A DNA stretch of 40,540 bases from Spirochaetales bacterium (GTDB lineage Bacteria > Spirochaetota > Spirochaetia > Treponematales > Treponemataceae): NCBI GenBank assembly GCA_030526505.1, contig JAUNCR010000008.1:1-40540 (forward strand). The letters are read 5' to 3'. Positions 7,865 through 15,885 of this stretch are shown here, one piece after another (within the stretch, counting starts at the first letter, position 1; every line of letters begins with the position of its first letter). The notes beneath the pieces are model-generated. The model did not search any database, had not been told where the DNA came from, and worked only from the letters and a program-made list of their open reading frames with translations. The translations under genes were made by a program, and so were the position numbers.

Positions 7865-9292
7865 ATGGCAGCAAAATCACACGGTACACATACTGATGAC
7901 AACCACAAGGCTCTCTGGTCTAGTCGCTTTGCAGAAGGTCCAGATGCAGCAGCAGTAGAATTTGAAACTTCTATTTTTGTTGATGAAAGAATGGCTCTTG
8001 ATGACATTCACGGTTCAATTGCACATGCAGAAATGCTCGGTGCATGCGGAATCATCAGCAAGAAGGAAAGTGCGGAGATCATCAGGGGACTCAAGTCAAT
8101 TGAAAATGACCTTGGAACTGGTAAGCTCAAAATCGACTACAGCGCAGAAGACATTCATTCCTTTGTTGAAGCAACTTTGACAGACAGAATCGGCGAACCT
8201 GGAAAGAAACTCCACACAGGAAGAAGCCGCAACGATCAGATTGCTTTGGATGAAAGACTTTACCTTAAGAGAATCATCCCTTGCCTTCAGAACGAAATCA
8301 TCACATTGATTGAAACTTTGACTGGCATTGCAGACAAGAACAAGAAGACTTTGCTTACAGGCTACACACACATGCAGCATGCTCAGCCTGGAACTTTGGC
8401 TCAGCATCTCATGGCATGGGCAACAATGCTCAAGCGCGACTGGCTTCGCCTTGAAGATTCCCTTAAGCGCGTTAATCTTTCGCCTCTTGGTGCAGGTGCC
8501 CTTCAGGGATCTACACTTCCATTGAACCGCGAAATGGTTGCAAAGAAACTTGGATTCGAAGGCGTTACAGAAAATTCTTTGGACACTTCTGCTGACCGCG
8601 ACTACTGCATTGAATTCACTTCTGACTTTGCAATCCTTCAGAGTCACTTGAGCCGCATGTGCGAAGAAGTAGTCCTTTGGTCTACAACTGAATTTGCATT
8701 CATCGAGCTCAGTGAAAAGTGGTCTACAGGTTCTTCAATCATGCCACAGAAAAAGAACCCTGACTTTGCAGAGCTTATCCGTGGAAGAACAGGTAAGGTT
8801 TACGGAGACCTGATCAACCTTCTTACAATGGTCAAGGGCCTTCCACTTGCATATGACCGCGACATGCAGGAAGACAAGGCTCCTTTGTTCGAAGCCCTTG
8901 ATACAGTTGAAGGAAACCTTAAGGTTTTCACAGCAATGATCTCTTCTGCAAAATGGAATGTTGAGAACATGGCTGCTTCCTGCGAGGGCGGATTTGCAAA
9001 TGCAACTGACCTTGCAGAATATCTTGTACGCAAGGGAATGCCTTTCCGCACAGCCCATACTGTTTCTGCTACAGCAGTAAGAAAAGCAATCGATGCAGGC
9101 CTTACAAAAATCGAAGACCTTTGTATGGAAGAATTCCAGCAGTGCTCAAAGCTTATCGAAGAAGATATCTATGACTGCCTTTCTCCTGTTGCATGCGTTG
9201 AACATCGCCAGACAACTGGTGCTCCATCTTCAAAGACAACTTCGGTTCAGATCCGCAACATGAAGGCATTCTGCAAGAAGAGTGTAAAATAA
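7865..9292 (+). CDS. argH: Argininosuccinate lyase
   Basis: 475 aa, normal length. It splits argininosuccinate into arginine and fumarate, the last step of arginine synthesis. Motifs of the fumarase/aspartase superfamily are clear: SRFAEGPD near the N-terminus, HTGRSRNDQIALD, THMQHAQPGTLAQH and the signature GSSIMPQKKNPD (289-300) carrying the catalytic serine. Start at 7865 is preceded by GAGGAAAAT. It follows the metalloregulator by 16 nt and precedes an amino-acid ABC importer by 30 nt. The residues before KALWSSRF (about 16) are an extra hydrophilic N-terminal stretch. No argG is nearby. Confidence 0.95.
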   Translation: MAAKSHGTHTDDNHKALWSSRFAEGPDAAAVEFETSIFVDERMALDDIHGSIAHAEMLGACGIISKKESAEIIRGLKSIENDLGTGKLKIDYSAEDIHSFVEATLTDRIGEPGKKLHTGRSRNDQIALDERLYLKRIIPCLQNEIITLIETLTGIADKNKKTLLTGYTHMQHAQPGTLAQHLMAWATMLKRDWLRLEDSLKRVNLSPLGAGALQGSTLPLNREMVAKKLGFEGVTENSLDTSADRDYCIEFTSDFAILQSHLSRMCEEVVLWSTTEFAFIELSEKWSTGSSIMPQKKNPDFAELIRGRTGKVYGDLINLLTMVKGLPLAYDRDMQEDKAPLFEALDTVEGNLKVFTAMISSAKWNVENMAASCEGGFANATDLAEYLVRKGMPFRTAHTVSATAVRKAIDAGLTKIEDLCMEEFQQCSKLIEEDIYDCLSPVACVEHRQTTGAPSSKTTSVQIRNMKAFCKKSVK

Positions 9293-9322
9293 AATTGTAA
9301 TCATTTTATAAGAGGTATATAA

Positions 9323-10099
9323 ATGAAAAAAATCGCAGCTATTGTACTTGCAGTTGCAGCAGCATTTGCTCTTGCAGGTTGTGCAAAATCAGCAAAGAAG
9401 TCAAACAAGTTTGTTCTTGGTCTTGACGATTCATTCCCACCAATGGGATACCGCGATGCAGACAACAACATCGTAGGTTACGACATTGACCTTGCAAAGG
9501 AAGTTACAAAGCGTCTTGGTCTTGAACTTGTTTGCCAGCCAATCGACTGGTCTGCAAAGGAGATGGAACTTAAGACTGGAAAGATCGACTGTATCTGGAA
9601 CGGTCTTACAATGACAGAAGAACGCCAGAAGGAAATGGAATTTTCTGAAGCATATCTTGAAAATGCACAGGTTGTAGTTGTTCGCGCAGACAGCGGAATA
9701 AAGACTCTTGCTGACCTTAGCGGCAAGAAGGTTGGAGTTCAGGCTGGTTCTTCTGCACAGGATGCAATGGATGCCGCTACAGAATTCAAGGCTTCCCTCA
9801 AGGAAGTTGTAGAATTCCAGGAAAATGTTACAGCACTCAATGACCTTGAAATCAAGAGCATCGACGGCGTTGTAATGGATCTTATCGTTGCCAACTACAG
9901 CATCCAGCAGGGAAAGAAGGACTATGTTGTTCTTGAAGAAACTCTTGCTCCAGAAAAATACGGTATTGCTTTCAGCAAGAGCAACAAGGCTCTTCGCGAC
10001 AGTGTTCAGAAGGCACTTGAAGAAATGGCAAAGGACGGAACTCTTGCAGAAATTACAAAGAGTTGGTTCGGTTCTGACATTTCAAAGATTGGAAAGTAA
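9323..10099 (+). CDS. Polar amino-acid ABC transporter, substrate-binding lipoprotein
   Basis: 258 aa. A lipoprotein signal peptide ends in LAGC with Cys20 (MKKIAAIVLAVAAAFALAGC). The mature part is a SBP_bac_3 domain: FVLGLDDSFPPMGYRDADNNIVGYDIDLAKEV, then TLADLSGKKVGVQAGSSAQD and a D...I..Y pattern typical of binding proteins for polar amino acids such as glutamine, glutamate, arginine, histidine or cystine; the specificity cannot be read. It delivers the substrate to the permease and ATPase encoded just downstream. Start is supported by AGAGG 8 nt upstream. Followed by a 14-bp AT-rich hairpin that probably helps keep this message more abundant than the membrane components. Confidence 0.9.
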   Translation: MKKIAAIVLAVAAAFALAGCAKSAKKSNKFVLGLDDSFPPMGYRDADNNIVGYDIDLAKEVTKRLGLELVCQPIDWSAKEMELKTGKIDCIWNGLTMTEERQKEMEFSEAYLENAQVVVVRADSGIKTLADLSGKKVGVQAGSSAQDAMDAATEFKASLKEVVEFQENVTALNDLEIKSIDGVVMDLIVANYSIQQGKKDYVVLEETLAPEKYGIAFSKSNKALRDSVQKALEEMAKDGTLAEITKSWFGSDISKIGK

Positions 10100-10116
10100 A
10101 TTGTAATTCTTAATTC

Positions 10117-10152
10117 ATAATTCATAATTCTTAATTATGAGTTATGAATTAT
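10117..10152 (+). repeat. AT-rich intergenic hairpin between binding protein and permease
   Basis: Bases 10117-10130 pair with 10139-10152 (14 bp including one G-T) around an 8-nt loop. There is no T-run directly after the stem. A related AATTCACAATTC hairpin occurs at 32826-32857. It may act as an mRNA processing/stability element or be a dispersed palindromic repeat. Confidence 0.5.
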
Positions 10153-10169
10153 AAAGTCATTGTTTTTTT

Positions 10170-10844
10170 ATGATTGAATTTATAACAGAATATATTTCAG
10201 ATCTAAGCTTGAGCAAACTCATTCCCGCAATGCTTAAAAGCACCGGCGTTACTATTGAAGTGTTTGTTCTTGTATTGTTGTTTTCAGTTCCACTTGCCCT
10301 GATAATTTGCTTTGGCCGCATGTCCCGCATCAAGGTCATTTCGGAAGTGACAAAATTTTTTCTTCTTGTGATTCGTGGAACTCCCTTGATGCTGCAGCTC
10401 ATCTTCGTTTATTTTGCACCGCAGATGATTTTTGAAATCGGCTTTGACCGTTTTACAGCAGGCATCATCGCCATGGTGATTAACTATGCGGCATATTTTG
10501 CAGAAATTTATCGCGGTGGAATTCAGTCCATCCCACAGGGGCAGTATGAGGCGGGAAAAGTTCTTGGTTTTACAAAGACACAGACTTTCAGCCGCATCGT
10601 TATGCCTCAGGTCGTTAAGAAAATAATCCCTCCAATGGGAAATGAAGTTATAACTCTCGTTAAGGATACGGCACTCATTCAGGTTCTTGGTGTTGCAGAA
10701 CTTTTCCATGTTGCAAAAACCCAGAGCGGTGCCCTTGTAAGCGTAATGCCTCTTTTCATTGCAGGCGTTTTCTATTTCATCATGAACTGGGCAGTTTCTA
10801 AGGCCTTTGACTACACGGAGAAAAAACTTGACTACTACAAATAA
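10170..10844 (+). CDS. Polar amino-acid ABC transporter, permease
   Basis: 224 aa, membrane component of the HisMQ/GlnP family. About five hydrophobic segments are visible, the first near residues 25-48 (VTIEVFVLVLLFSVPLALII). The cytoplasmic coupling motif appears as QYEAGKVLGFTKTQTFSRIVMPQ (the EAA loop), preceded by the family-typical YAAYFAEIYRGGIQSIPQGQ and RGTPLMLQL. It forms the channel for the substrate delivered by the upstream lipoprotein. The 3' end overlaps the ATPase gene by about 17 nt if the latter starts at TTG 10828, indicating translational coupling. Confidence 0.9.
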   Translation: MIEFITEYISDLSLSKLIPAMLKSTGVTIEVFVLVLLFSVPLALIICFGRMSRIKVISEVTKFFLLVIRGTPLMLQLIFVYFAPQMIFEIGFDRFTAGIIAMVINYAAYFAEIYRGGIQSIPQGQYEAGKVLGFTKTQTFSRIVMPQVVKKIIPPMGNEVITLVKDTALIQVLGVAELFHVAKTQSGALVSVMPLFIAGVFYFIMNWAVSKAFDYTEKKLDYYK

Positions 10845-11592
10845 TGAAATCATCAGGGTTGATCACCTTAAAAAATCTTTCGGTGATTTCGAAGTACTGA
10901 AGGACATCTCTTTTTCCCTTCATCAGGGGGAAGTTCTTGGAATCATCGGTCCAAGCGGAAGCGGAAAATCCACCTTGCTCAGGTGCATCTGCCAGCTTGA
11001 AACTGTAACAGGCGGAACAGTAAACATCTGCGGAAGAAACCTTGTTGAAAACGGGATCTATGCCGACAAAAACACCCAGCGTGCAATCGGACTCGACATC
11101 GGGCTTGTTTTCCAGAACTTCAATCTGTTCCCTCACTTTTCTGTTTTAAGGAACATTACTGAAGCTCAGAGGATCGTCCTTGGAAAATCAAAGGAAGAAT
11201 CGGTATCCGTTGCAATGGAACTCCTTAAAAAGATGGGCCTTGAATCAAAAGCCAACAGCTATCCATGCGAACTTTCAGGCGGACAGCAGCAGCGCGTTTC
11301 AATTGCCCGTGCCCTTGCATTGAAGCCACAGGTTCTTTTCTTTGACGAACCAACTTCAGCTTTGGATCCAGAACTTACAGGAGAAATCCTTGCTGTAATC
11401 CGCGATCTTGCAAAGGAAAAAATGACAATGGTAATCGTTACCCATGAAATGTCTTTTGCCCGCGATACAAGCGACCACCTTATCTTTATGGATGGCGGCG
11501 TAATCGTAGAGCAGGGCAATCCGGTTGAACTCATCAATAATCCAAAGGAAGAAAGAACTATTCAGTTCCTAAAGAGGTTTAACAATAACTAA
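10828..11592 (+). CDS. Polar amino-acid ABC transporter, ATP-binding protein
   Basis: 254 aa from TTG 10828, chosen because GGAG at 10817-10820 lies 7 nt upstream; an alternative in-frame TTG at 10807 has no such site. Walker A GPSGSGKST, Q-loop FQNFNLFPH, signature ELSGGQQQRVSIARAL, Walker B VLFFDEPTSALDPE and the switch His in VTHEM are all present, so the protein should be an active ATPase. It closely follows the GlnQ/HisP type and powers the importer of the two preceding genes. It ends the operon; the next gene begins 26 nt later with a different composition. Confidence 0.93.
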   Translation: MTTTNNEIIRVDHLKKSFGDFEVLKDISFSLHQGEVLGIIGPSGSGKSTLLRCICQLETVTGGTVNICGRNLVENGIYADKNTQRAIGLDIGLVFQNFNLFPHFSVLRNITEAQRIVLGKSKEESVSVAMELLKKMGLESKANSYPCELSGGQQQRVSIARALALKPQVLFFDEPTSALDPELTGEILAVIRDLAKEKMTMVIVTHEMSFARDTSDHLIFMDGGVIVEQGNPVELINNPKEERTIQFLKRFNNN

Positions 11593-11618
11593 AGCCTTGA
11601 AGGCGTGTAGTTGTAATT

Positions 11619-12407
11619 ATGAAAAATAAAAAAGCCATACAAAAACAGCAAGCCGATTTTATAGAAGAACAAAAGAAACAGGCGAAGCTTTTTGTAAGTC
11701 AAATCGATAAGACTAAGATAGAAACAATATTGCTTTCCGGAAGTGTGGCACGAGGAGATTTCTTCCCTGGTGAAATGGGCGGAATGATTGATCTTGTTGT
11801 CATGAAGAATAAGGAAAGCGGTATCACTGCGGAAGAACTTTTTGGACCAAACCAGGAACCTGAAATTCCTTTTCATTGTATAAAGTTTGGGGACTGCTGG
11901 TTTCAGATTCTTTTTATTGATTTCATAAGTGCCGACGATTTCATTAAATTTGATGAAGCAAGAAAATTTTCATTTCTGGAATCTGAAATCCTATATGATC
12001 CTGATGAGTCTTATACAAAAGAATTGGTTAAAATAAACGAAATCAAAAAGAATGAATGTGCCCAGGAACTTCAACGTAAAATCGGCTATATAAATTATCT
12101 TCTTTCGGACTACAAAAAAGACAGATGGTTAAGAAGAAAGGCTTTCCTTCAGCTGCATGAAAATTTGAATACGGCAATCAGAATGGGTGTCGTGTGCCTA
12201 TATTATAAGAATAGCAGTTATGCTCCGGCGGAAGACAGACAGTTGTATTATTCCCTGACGCTTGAAAAGCTTCCTGCCAGCTATGAAAAAATCATTCACA
12301 GGTTGAAGAATCAGAATACGAATTGCGGGTTGAATTATAAAAGGCGTGAAGATTTGTTTAGAAAAACAATCCTTGCTTTTGTTGAGGATCAAGAAGTTGG
12401 AGATTGA
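11619..12407 (+). CDS. Nucleotidyltransferase-like protein with helical C-terminal region
   Basis: 262 aa. Residues 36-62 (ETILLSGSVARGDFFPGEMG then IDLVV) match the GSxARGD...D motif of Pol-beta-superfamily nucleotidyltransferases. In active enzymes the second motif is (S)DxD; here the first Asp position is occupied by Met56 and only Asp58 remains, so activity is uncertain. Residues 140-255 are predicted helical and include many charged residues, reminiscent of the helical partner domain of aminoglycoside or DUF4037-type nucleotidyltransferases or of HEPN folds. Base composition is more AT-rich than in the neighbours, and the gene stands between an ABC importer and a frameshifted accessory gene. 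No clear Shine-Dalgarno. Exact function unknown. Confidence 0.6.
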   Translation: MKNKKAIQKQQADFIEEQKKQAKLFVSQIDKTKIETILLSGSVARGDFFPGEMGGMIDLVVMKNKESGITAEELFGPNQEPEIPFHCIKFGDCWFQILFIDFISADDFIKFDEARKFSFLESEILYDPDESYTKELVKINEIKKNECAQELQRKIGYINYLLSDYKKDRWLRRKAFLQLHENLNTAIRMGVVCLYYKNSSYAPAEDRQLYYSLTLEKLPASYEKIIHRLKNQNTNCGLNYKRREDLFRKTILAFVEDQEVGD

Positions 12408-12457
12408 AAAATAAAATTTGAAATTCATCCATGGAAAAGATCAATTTTTTATTTTTA

Positions 12458-12508
12458 CCGGTTATATAATATATGGAGATATTGTTCTCCGTATTATTAT
12501 ATAACCGG
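12458..12508 (+). promoter_or_regulatory. Long inverted repeat before the Rpn/YhgA-like gene
   Basis: CCGGTTATATAATA (12458-12471) is perfectly repeated inverted at 12495-12508. Inside, GGAGA pairs with TCTCC, leaving a small loop. The structure is followed by AG, a T8 run and ATG 12519. The only Shine-Dalgarno candidate, GGAG at 12507-12510, is partly inside the stem, so the hairpin could terminate transcription or mask ribosome binding; it could also be the boundary repeat of a mobile unit. Confidence 0.55.
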
Positions 12509-12518
12509 AGTTTTTTTT

Positions 12519-13344
12519 ATGTCTGATGAAATCAAGATCACCGACAACTTCATGTTTGCCACTGTCATGCAGAATGAATCCATATGCATGCCTTTCATTG
12601 AAAGGATGCTTGGAATCAGCATCGAAAAAATAACCTACCTTGAACGGGAAAAGGACCTGAGGGTTGATCCTTTTTCAAAAGGAATACGGCTGGATGTCAA
12701 TGTAAAGGACAGCAGCCGTACATTTACGCTGGAAATGCAATGCCTTAATAAAAAAGATCTTCGTTTAAGGACAAGATATTACCAGGGACTGCAGGACATT
12801 TCCTTTTTGGACAAGGGCAACATCTATTTGAATCTTCCTGAATCCTATATTCTTTTTATATGTCTTTTTGATCTGTTCAATAAAAAACTTCCTGTTTATA
12901 CTTTTGAAAGCACATGCCTTGAAGACAATTCCATTTCCTTAAATGACAAAACCCATAAAGTATTTTACAATGTAAATGCATGGGAAAAGGAAGGAAATCC
13001 CGCAAGGCGGGCGCTTCTTAAATTCTTTTTACGACAGCAAGGCGGAGGATGACCTTACAAGGTCGATTGAGGAGCAGGTTCATTCCACCGAGAACCTTCG
13101 CGAATGGAGGAAGGAACATATGACCATAGAACAGGAAATAAAGATACGGGAAAGCTACGCATATGACGATGGTTTTACAGAAGGAATGAGCCAGGGAAAA
13201 ATAGAGGGTATTAGTCAAGGTGCCCACGACAAGGCTGTGGAGACAGCGAAAATTATGCTTGCAAACAACATGAATGTTTCACTTGTAGTAAAATGCACTG
13301 GACTGACAGAGGAAGAGGTTGGACAACTCGGCAAAGAACATTGA
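12519..13344 (+). pseudogene. Rpn/YhgA-like PD-(D/E)XK nuclease family gene, split by a frameshift
   Basis: Frame 1 (12519-13052) encodes MSDEIKITDNFMFATVMQN...RLDVNVKDSSRTFTLEMQCLNKKDL...RTRYYQGLQD, the N-terminal half of the PD-(D/E)XK 'transposase-like' family: D in RLDV and E-x-Q in LEMQ are the nuclease residues. The usual C-terminal part (FYDSKAEDDLTRSIEEQV..., MTIEQEIKIRESYAYDDGFTEGMSQGK..., AKIMLANNMNVSLVVKCTGLTEEEV) is in another frame ending at 13344. The frames join at the T5 run 13026-13030: with one T fewer the reading becomes ALLKFFYDSKAEDDL, as expected. Members act in recombination or host-genome interactions (Rpn proteins) and are common in accessory patches. It is either a pseudogene, a programmed slip or a sequencing indel. 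Confidence 0.75.
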
Positions 13345-13404
13345 AAATTCGAATTTCATTTATTAAAATATTTATATAGTAGATACAAAAACTGATAGGT
13401 GTAT

Positions 13405-13665
13405 ATGGGCAACATTTTTTCTTTTCCGGGAAGCGGCAAGAAGACTGACAATACAAATGAAGGCAATGAAGGAACAACAACTTTTGAATATGAAAAGCTT
13501 GTTGGCAAGGTATGTCATTCAAAGGAATTCTGCAAGACAGGCATGATCCTTGCTGTTAAAAAAGACGCCAAGGACAGAATCCAGTATCTTGTTTCCGATG
13601 TTGATGCAGGCCTTGGTCTCATAAGCGACAAGGACCTTCTTGAAAAGTGGGACATTGAAGAATAG
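13405..13665 (+). CDS. Small hypothetical protein upstream of asnB
   Basis: 86 aa from ATG 13405; GTG 13399 in the same frame is possible. I do not recognise the family. Residues 1-27 are low in hydrophobics and rich in G, N, T and E (flexible), then a compact region follows (FEYEKLVGKVCHSKEFCKTGMILAVKKDAKDRIQYLVSDVDAGLGLISDKDLLEKW) with alternating hydrophobics that suggest a small beta-barrel. Two Cys lie six apart (CHSKEFC). No signal peptide. TATAGT near 13375 could be its -10 box. Its stop codon overlaps the upstream element of the asnB control region. Coding status is likely because the composition matches its neighbours. Confidence 0.5.
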   Translation: MGNIFSFPGSGKKTDNTNEGNEGTTTFEYEKLVGKVCHSKEFCKTGMILAVKKDAKDRIQYLVSDVDAGLGLISDKDLLEKWDIEE

Positions 13666-13666
13666 T

Positions 13667-13798
13667 TCCGAAAATTACAATAACACCTTGCGAAGGAAGG
13701 TATATAGTAACCAAAACAAAGACGTTTTATGCATGGACGGTATTTTAAATTCTGTCCCGGTGTAAAGCGTCTTTTTATTTTAAACGGGGGTTACTTAT
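13667..13798 (+). promoter_or_regulatory. asnB leader: upstream box, attenuator-like hairpin, GGGGGTTA site
   Basis: TCCGA-N4-TACAA at 13667-13680. TATAGT (13703-13708) is a -10 candidate. Then ACAAAG (13716-13721), a 15-bp stem 13718-13732 with 13760-13774 (including G-T pairs), an upper stem GGACGG (13735-13740) with CTGTCC (13752-13757), and the T-run CTTTTTATTTT to 13780. GGGGGTTA follows at 13786-13793, 5 nt before ATG 13799. The hairpin plus T-run has the form of an intrinsic terminator placed directly before the ribosome-binding site. The 18-nt segment AAACAAAGACGTTTTATG is identical in the gltB leader. Confidence 0.75.
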
Positions 13799-15553
13799 AT
13801 GTGTGGATTTGTTGGAGCATTTGACCTTGCCAGTGGAAGCAAACCAGTAGAAGAAGGACTTAAGGAACAGCTTCGTTCCCAGGTTCTTGATATGTCAAAG
13901 AAGATTCGTCATCGTGGTCCGGACTGGAGCGGTGTTTATACAGGCGACAATGCAATTCTTTCTCATGAACGCCTTGCAATCGTTGACCCATTTTCTGGAA
14001 AGCAGCCACTCGTAAGCGATGACGGAAAAATCATTCTTGCTGCAAACGGTGAAATCTACAACCATAAGGAAATCCGCAGTGAATTTACTGGAAAGTATGA
14101 ATTCCAGACAGGTTCAGACTGTGAAGCAATTCTTCCTTTATATAAGAAATATCGTGACAGCGGAAAATTCGAGGAAATGATCGAAAGGCTTTCAGGTATT
14201 TTTGCTTTTGCCCTTTATGATTCTGAAAAGGACATGTACCTTATTGCCCGTGATGAAATCGGTGTTGTTCCCCTTTATCAGGGCTGGGATAAGGACGGCC
14301 GCTATTATGTTGCTTCGGAGCTTAAGGCTCTTGAAGGTCACTGCATTACAATAGAAGAATTTCCTAACGGATGTTATTATTGGTCTGGCGATGAAAAACC
14401 TACCAAGTGGTACAAGCGTGACTGGGAAAGCTATGATGCTGTAAAGGATGCACCTTGCGCAACTGATGACAAGGGCGAATTGATTGATCCTTCGGTAATT
14501 GCAAAGGTTCGTGACGGACTTGAAAGCGCAGTCAAGGCTCAGCTTATGTCCGATGTTCCTTACGGCGTTCTTCTTTCCGGCGGCCTCGATTCTACAGTAA
14601 TCGCCGCAATCACACAGAAGTTTGCAAAGAAGCGTGTTGAGACAGGTTCCCTCAAGGATGCCTGGTGGCCACAGCTCCATTCTTTTGCAGTTGGTCTTGA
14701 AGGTTCTCCTGACCTTATCGCCGCTAAAAAGGCTGCAGACTACATCGGCACAGTTCACCACGAAATCCATTTTACAATTCAGGAAGCATTGGATGCCCTT
14801 GAAGATGTAATCTACCATATTGAAACTTACGACATTACAACAGTTCGCGCTTCAACTCCTATGTACCTTCTTGCCCGTGCAATCAAGGCTATGGGAATCA
14901 AAATGGTTCTTTCTGGAGAAGGTTCCGACGAACTTTTTGCCGGCTACCTTTATTTCCACAAGGCACCTGATGCAAAGGAACTTCATGAAGAATTGGTTCG
15001 CAAGATGAGCAAGCTTCACCTTTATGACTGCCTCCGTGCAAACAAGTCTCTCATGGCTTGGGGAATCGAAGGCCGCGTTCCATTCCTTCACAAGGAATTC
15101 ATCGACATTGCCATGAGGTTGAACCCAACGGACAAGATGAGCATCAAGCTTCCGGACGGAAAGCAGCGCATTGAAAAGTGGATTGTCCGCAAGGCATTCG
15201 AAGACATTCTTCCTCCAGATGTTTGCTGGAGACAGAAGGAACAGTTCAGCGACGGCGTTGGCTACAGCTGGATCGATACTTTGAAGGAAATGACAAACCA
15301 GAAGGTTAGCGATGCAGAATTTTCACAGAGGGAAAAGAGATTCCCTGTAAACACACCTTCTACAAAGGAAGAATATTTCTACCGCGAAATCTACGAAAAG
15401 CTTTTCCCAAGCCCAACAGCCGCTTTGTGTCCTCCTCATGAAGCTGGTGTTGCCTGTTCAACAGCAAAGGCTCTTGAATGGGACGAAGCCTGGAAGAACG
15501 CAAACGAGCCAAGTGGACGTGCCATTGCCGCTGTGCATGAACAGGCATATTGA
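13799..15553 (+). CDS. asnB: Asparagine synthase (glutamine-hydrolysing), AsnB
   Basis: 584 aa. It makes asparagine from aspartate, ATP and glutamine. After Met1 removal Cys2 (MCGFVGAF) is the N-terminal nucleophile of a class II glutaminase domain (residues 2-210, with RHRGPDWSG, LSHERLAIVDP and ANGEIYNH). The synthetase domain carries the PP-loop SGGLDS (260-265). Length is slightly above the 554 aa of E. coli AsnB. The start is fixed by the Cys2 requirement and is preceded by GGGGGTTA. It heads the glutamine-linked gene block and has its own leader hairpin and a downstream terminator (15674-15710), so it is monocistronic. Confidence 0.95.
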   Translation: MCGFVGAFDLASGSKPVEEGLKEQLRSQVLDMSKKIRHRGPDWSGVYTGDNAILSHERLAIVDPFSGKQPLVSDDGKIILAANGEIYNHKEIRSEFTGKYEFQTGSDCEAILPLYKKYRDSGKFEEMIERLSGIFAFALYDSEKDMYLIARDEIGVVPLYQGWDKDGRYYVASELKALEGHCITIEEFPNGCYYWSGDEKPTKWYKRDWESYDAVKDAPCATDDKGELIDPSVIAKVRDGLESAVKAQLMSDVPYGVLLSGGLDSTVIAAITQKFAKKRVETGSLKDAWWPQLHSFAVGLEGSPDLIAAKKAADYIGTVHHEIHFTIQEALDALEDVIYHIETYDITTVRASTPMYLLARAIKAMGIKMVLSGEGSDELFAGYLYFHKAPDAKELHEELVRKMSKLHLYDCLRANKSLMAWGIEGRVPFLHKEFIDIAMRLNPTDKMSIKLPDGKQRIEKWIVRKAFEDILPPDVCWRQKEQFSDGVGYSWIDTLKEMTNQKVSDAEFSQREKRFPVNTPSTKEEYFYREIYEKLFPSPTAALCPPHEAGVACSTAKALEWDEAWKNANEPSGRAIAAVHEQAY

Positions 15554-15673
15554 GAAAAGCATCCTTACATGCGCGAGTTTGCTCTGCAAACTCGTTAGCA
15601 CGCCCTGGCGTGCGACCGGTTCACGAAAAGGCTTACTGATCGTAATAGATTCCATTGTATATGTGTATGAAAT
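15554..15673 (+). repeat. Region after asnB with two adjacent palindromes
   Basis: This is the first part of a 332-nt stretch without a gene. CGAGTTTGC (15574-15582) pairs with GCAAACTCG (15586-15594) around TCT, and directly after it GCACGCC (15598-15604) pairs with GGCGTGC (15607-15613). No T-run follows either hairpin. The arrangement recalls the paired palindromes after amt (34711-34754). Such compact GC palindromes are typical of REP-like or mRNA 3'-stabilising repeats. Short frames here do not look coding. Confidence 0.55.
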
Positions 15674-15710
15674 GAGAGGCTGCAGGTAAATCATGCAGTC
15701 TCTTTTTTTT
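15674..15710 (+). terminator. Intrinsic terminator of asnB
   Basis: AGAGGCTGCA (15675-15684) pairs with TGCAGTCTCT (15694-15703) with one G-T pair, followed by T8 (15703-15710). A clear rho-independent terminator ending the asnB transcript before the gltB control region. Confidence 0.85.
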
Positions 15711-15739
15711 ATTTTTGAGGAAAATGCTGGTGAAAAATA

Positions 15740-15885
15740 TCCGATTTTTACAATGAATATTTTTCTTAATTCAATAGTATTATGCAGAAACAAAGACGTT
15801 TTATGAGAAGACAGACTGTCTATTTAAAGGTGGCCTGTAATCTTGTAAAACGTCTTTTTTATTTTGCGGAAATAGGGGTTACATT
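15740..15885 (+). promoter_or_regulatory. gltB leader: upstream box, attenuator-like hairpin, GGGGTTA site
   Basis: TCCGA-N4-TACAA at 15740-15753 has the same form as in asnB and glnA. TATTAT (15778-15783) is a -10 candidate and ACAAAG follows at 15790-15795. A 17-bp stem joins 15792-15808 to 15841-15857 (two G-T pairs), with a multi-branched interior that includes AGACA/TGTCT. The T-run CTTTTTTATTTT ends at 15865. GGGGTTA is at 15875-15881, 4 nt before ATG 15886. No good -35 hexamer is visible, suggesting an activator-dependent promoter. Confidence 0.75.

Noticed and set aside
13683-13732. ANTAR-type dual hexaloop hairpins in the leaders
   Set aside because: ANTAR targets need two hairpins with six-base loops bearing A at position 1 and G at position 4. 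The visible loops (TCTATGAG, AATGT, ATGTAACCCC and others) do not fit, although an ANTAR-like protein acting otherwise is not excluded.
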